A stretch of DNA of 64,000 nt, taken from Microbacterium suwonense (lineage in GTDB: Bacteria > Actinomycetota > Actinomycetes > Actinomycetales > Microbacteriaceae). The DNA is taken from contig NZ_AP027728.1 in assembly GCF_030296555.1 (NCBI RefSeq), positions 2,542,001 through 2,606,000 of the forward strand, read 5' to 3'. Below are positions 63,138 through 64,000 of the stretch, in pieces. Positions within the stretch are counted from its first letter, which is position 1. Each line of letters starts with the position of its first letter. A program made the position numbers and the translations under genes. Below the pieces are notes generated by a model. That model saw nothing but the letters and a program-made list of their open reading frames with translations, was not told where the DNA came from and ran no database searches.

Positions 63138-64000
63138 CGTCAGCCCCGCCGCAGAAAGCATCCGCGCGCGCGGAGCACGGCCATCGGCATCCGGCGCGCA
63201 GCATCCCGCTCGGACGAGCGCTCGTGATCGGCGTCGGGATCGTCGCCGTCCTCGTGCTCATCGACGTGCTCGCGCCGACGCTCTTCTCGCAAGCGCTGCC
63301 CGACCGTGCGCAGGATGGCCTGACCCTCACGCTGAGCGTGCTCATCGAGGCTCTGCCCTGGGTGCTGCTCGGCGTGGTGCTGTCGATCGTCGTGCAGGTG
63401 TGGCTGCCCGCCGACGCCGTGCAGCGCTGGCTGCCCCGCAGCGCCTGGGTGCGCCGGGCGGTGCTGTCGCTGCTGGGCATGTTCATCCCGGTGTGCGAGT
63501 GCGGCAACGTGCCCTTCGCGCGCGGGCTGATGATGCGTGGGCTCGCACCCGCCGAGGCGATGACGTTCCTCGTCGCGGCCCCGATCGTGAACCCGATCGT
63601 CATCCTCACCACGCACGCCGCATTTGGCTGGGACGGTGGCATCCTCGTCGCGCGCCTGGTCGGCGGCTACCTGATCGCGAACCTGATCGGTTGGATCTAC
63701 AGTCGTCATCCCGATCCGCAGGCGCTGCTCACCGAGCGCTTCGTCGAGACCTGCGAGCAAGTCGTGCACGAGCCCGGGTCGCCGGTGCGCCGCAGTCTGA
63801 TCCAGTTCCTCGTCGAGCTGCGCGCCGTGATGCCGGCGCTCGTGATCGGCTCCGCGCTCGCCGGAGCGGTGCAGGTGCTGGTGCCGAGAGACGTGCTGCT
63901 GGCGATCGGCTCCAACCCGGTGCTGTCGATCCTGGCGATGGTGGCGCTGGCCATGACGGTGGCGATCTGCTCGAACGTCGACGCCTTCTTCGCGCTCTCG
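63134..64000 (+). CDS. YraQ/DUF318-type permease (3' end outside window)
   Basis: GTG start at 63134 (overlaps the zur stop); 289 codons to the window edge, open. Short basic-His-rich N-terminus (HGHRHPARS), then hydrophobic segments; FIPVCECGNVPFARGLMMRGL and MTFLVAAPIVNPIVILTTHAAFG are the CxC and NPxx motifs of the YraQ/ArsP-like permease group. Such genes next to zur often belong to the Zur regulon; a metal or metallochaperone role is inferred. Confidence 0.8.
   Translation, partial: MTSAPPQKASARAEHGHRHPARSIPLGRALVIGVGIVAVLVLIDVLAPTLFSQALPDRAQDGLTLTLSVLIEALPWVLLGVVLSIVVQVWLPADAVQRWLPRSAWVRRAVLSLLGMFIPVCECGNVPFARGLMMRGLAPAEAMTFLVAAPIVNPIVILTTHAAFGWDGGILVARLVGGYLIANLIGWIYSRHPDPQALLTERFVETCEQVVHEPGSPVRRSLIQFLVELRAVMPALVIGSALAGAVQVLVPRDVLLAIGSNPVLSILAMVALAMTVAICSNVDAFFALS

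Noticed and set aside
1..64000. CRISPR arrays, tRNA or rRNA genes
   Set aside because: No regularly spaced direct repeats with unique spacers, no cloverleaf sequence and no rRNA conserved blocks were seen by eye; short tRNA genes could be missed without a covariance search.

Overview
The window is high-G+C DNA with the codon usage and gene families of an actinomycete. The very frequent GGATGCC/GCATCC words, the actinobacterial Zur/ZnuABC and BkdABC gene types, and the many DivIVA-, PadR- and MATE-type neighbours fit the family Microbacteriaceae, most likely Microbacterium; this placement is inferred from composition and gene content. No rRNA, tRNA or CRISPR array was seen.

Layout. (1) 1-5785 is the right part of a mobile metal-resistance island: end of a P1B metal ATPase, cadD, an atypical lspA and a thioredoxin-like gene, then a leftward three-gene recombinase module (tyrosine integrase, small XRE regulator, 649-aa protein with twelve CxxC knuckles). 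It abuts the C-terminal half of an MFS exporter at 5787, so it probably inserted into that gene. (2) 6.4-15 kb carries ordinary accessory genes: GntR and TetR regulators, short-chain dehydrogenases, a cupredoxin lipoprotein, a Phd/VapC toxin-antitoxin pair, a histidine phosphatase and a J-domain protein. (3) 15-32.5 kb holds MATE and MFS exporters, a deletion scar joining a Baeyer-Villiger monooxygenase and a LysR gene (about 19430), an acyl-CoA ligase, a PadR/HAAS pair, a sugar dehydrogenase lipoprotein, purB, a low-molecular-weight tyrosine phosphatase, and a small-protein/hydrolase pair. (4) 32.5-41.5 kb is core metabolism: an aminotransferase, a branched-chain 2-oxoacid dehydrogenase operon (E1a, E1b, E2) and a Zur-controlled znuABC operon. 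(5) 41.5-45.5 kb has an S15 hydrolase, an alanine-racemase-family gene and a D-Ala-D-Ala-ligase-family gene. (6) 45.4-62.6 kb is a large catabolic cluster: extradiol dioxygenase, LysR, GntR, a leftward five-gene operon (dienelactone-hydrolase family, FAD monooxygenase, SnoaL-like, FAH-family hydrolase, RidA) and a rightward operon (amidohydrolase, DUF3500, peptide-type ABC transporter with a permease-ATPase-ATPase fusion, alpha-L-rhamnosidase). Shared ATCGCACACGAT operators tie its parts together. (7) 62.7-64 kb has zur and the start of a YraQ-type permease.

The catabolic cluster looks like a dedicated route for importing, deglycosylating and ring-cleaving a plant phenolic glycoside; no single step beyond family level is proven here. 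It is the best candidate for an undescribed system.

Quality caution: fifteen places show a reading frame broken by what looks like one missing base, nearly all in short G or C runs. Such uniform direction points to uncorrected assembly indels more than to real gene decay. I give the reconstructed gene extent in those cases and say where the break is.
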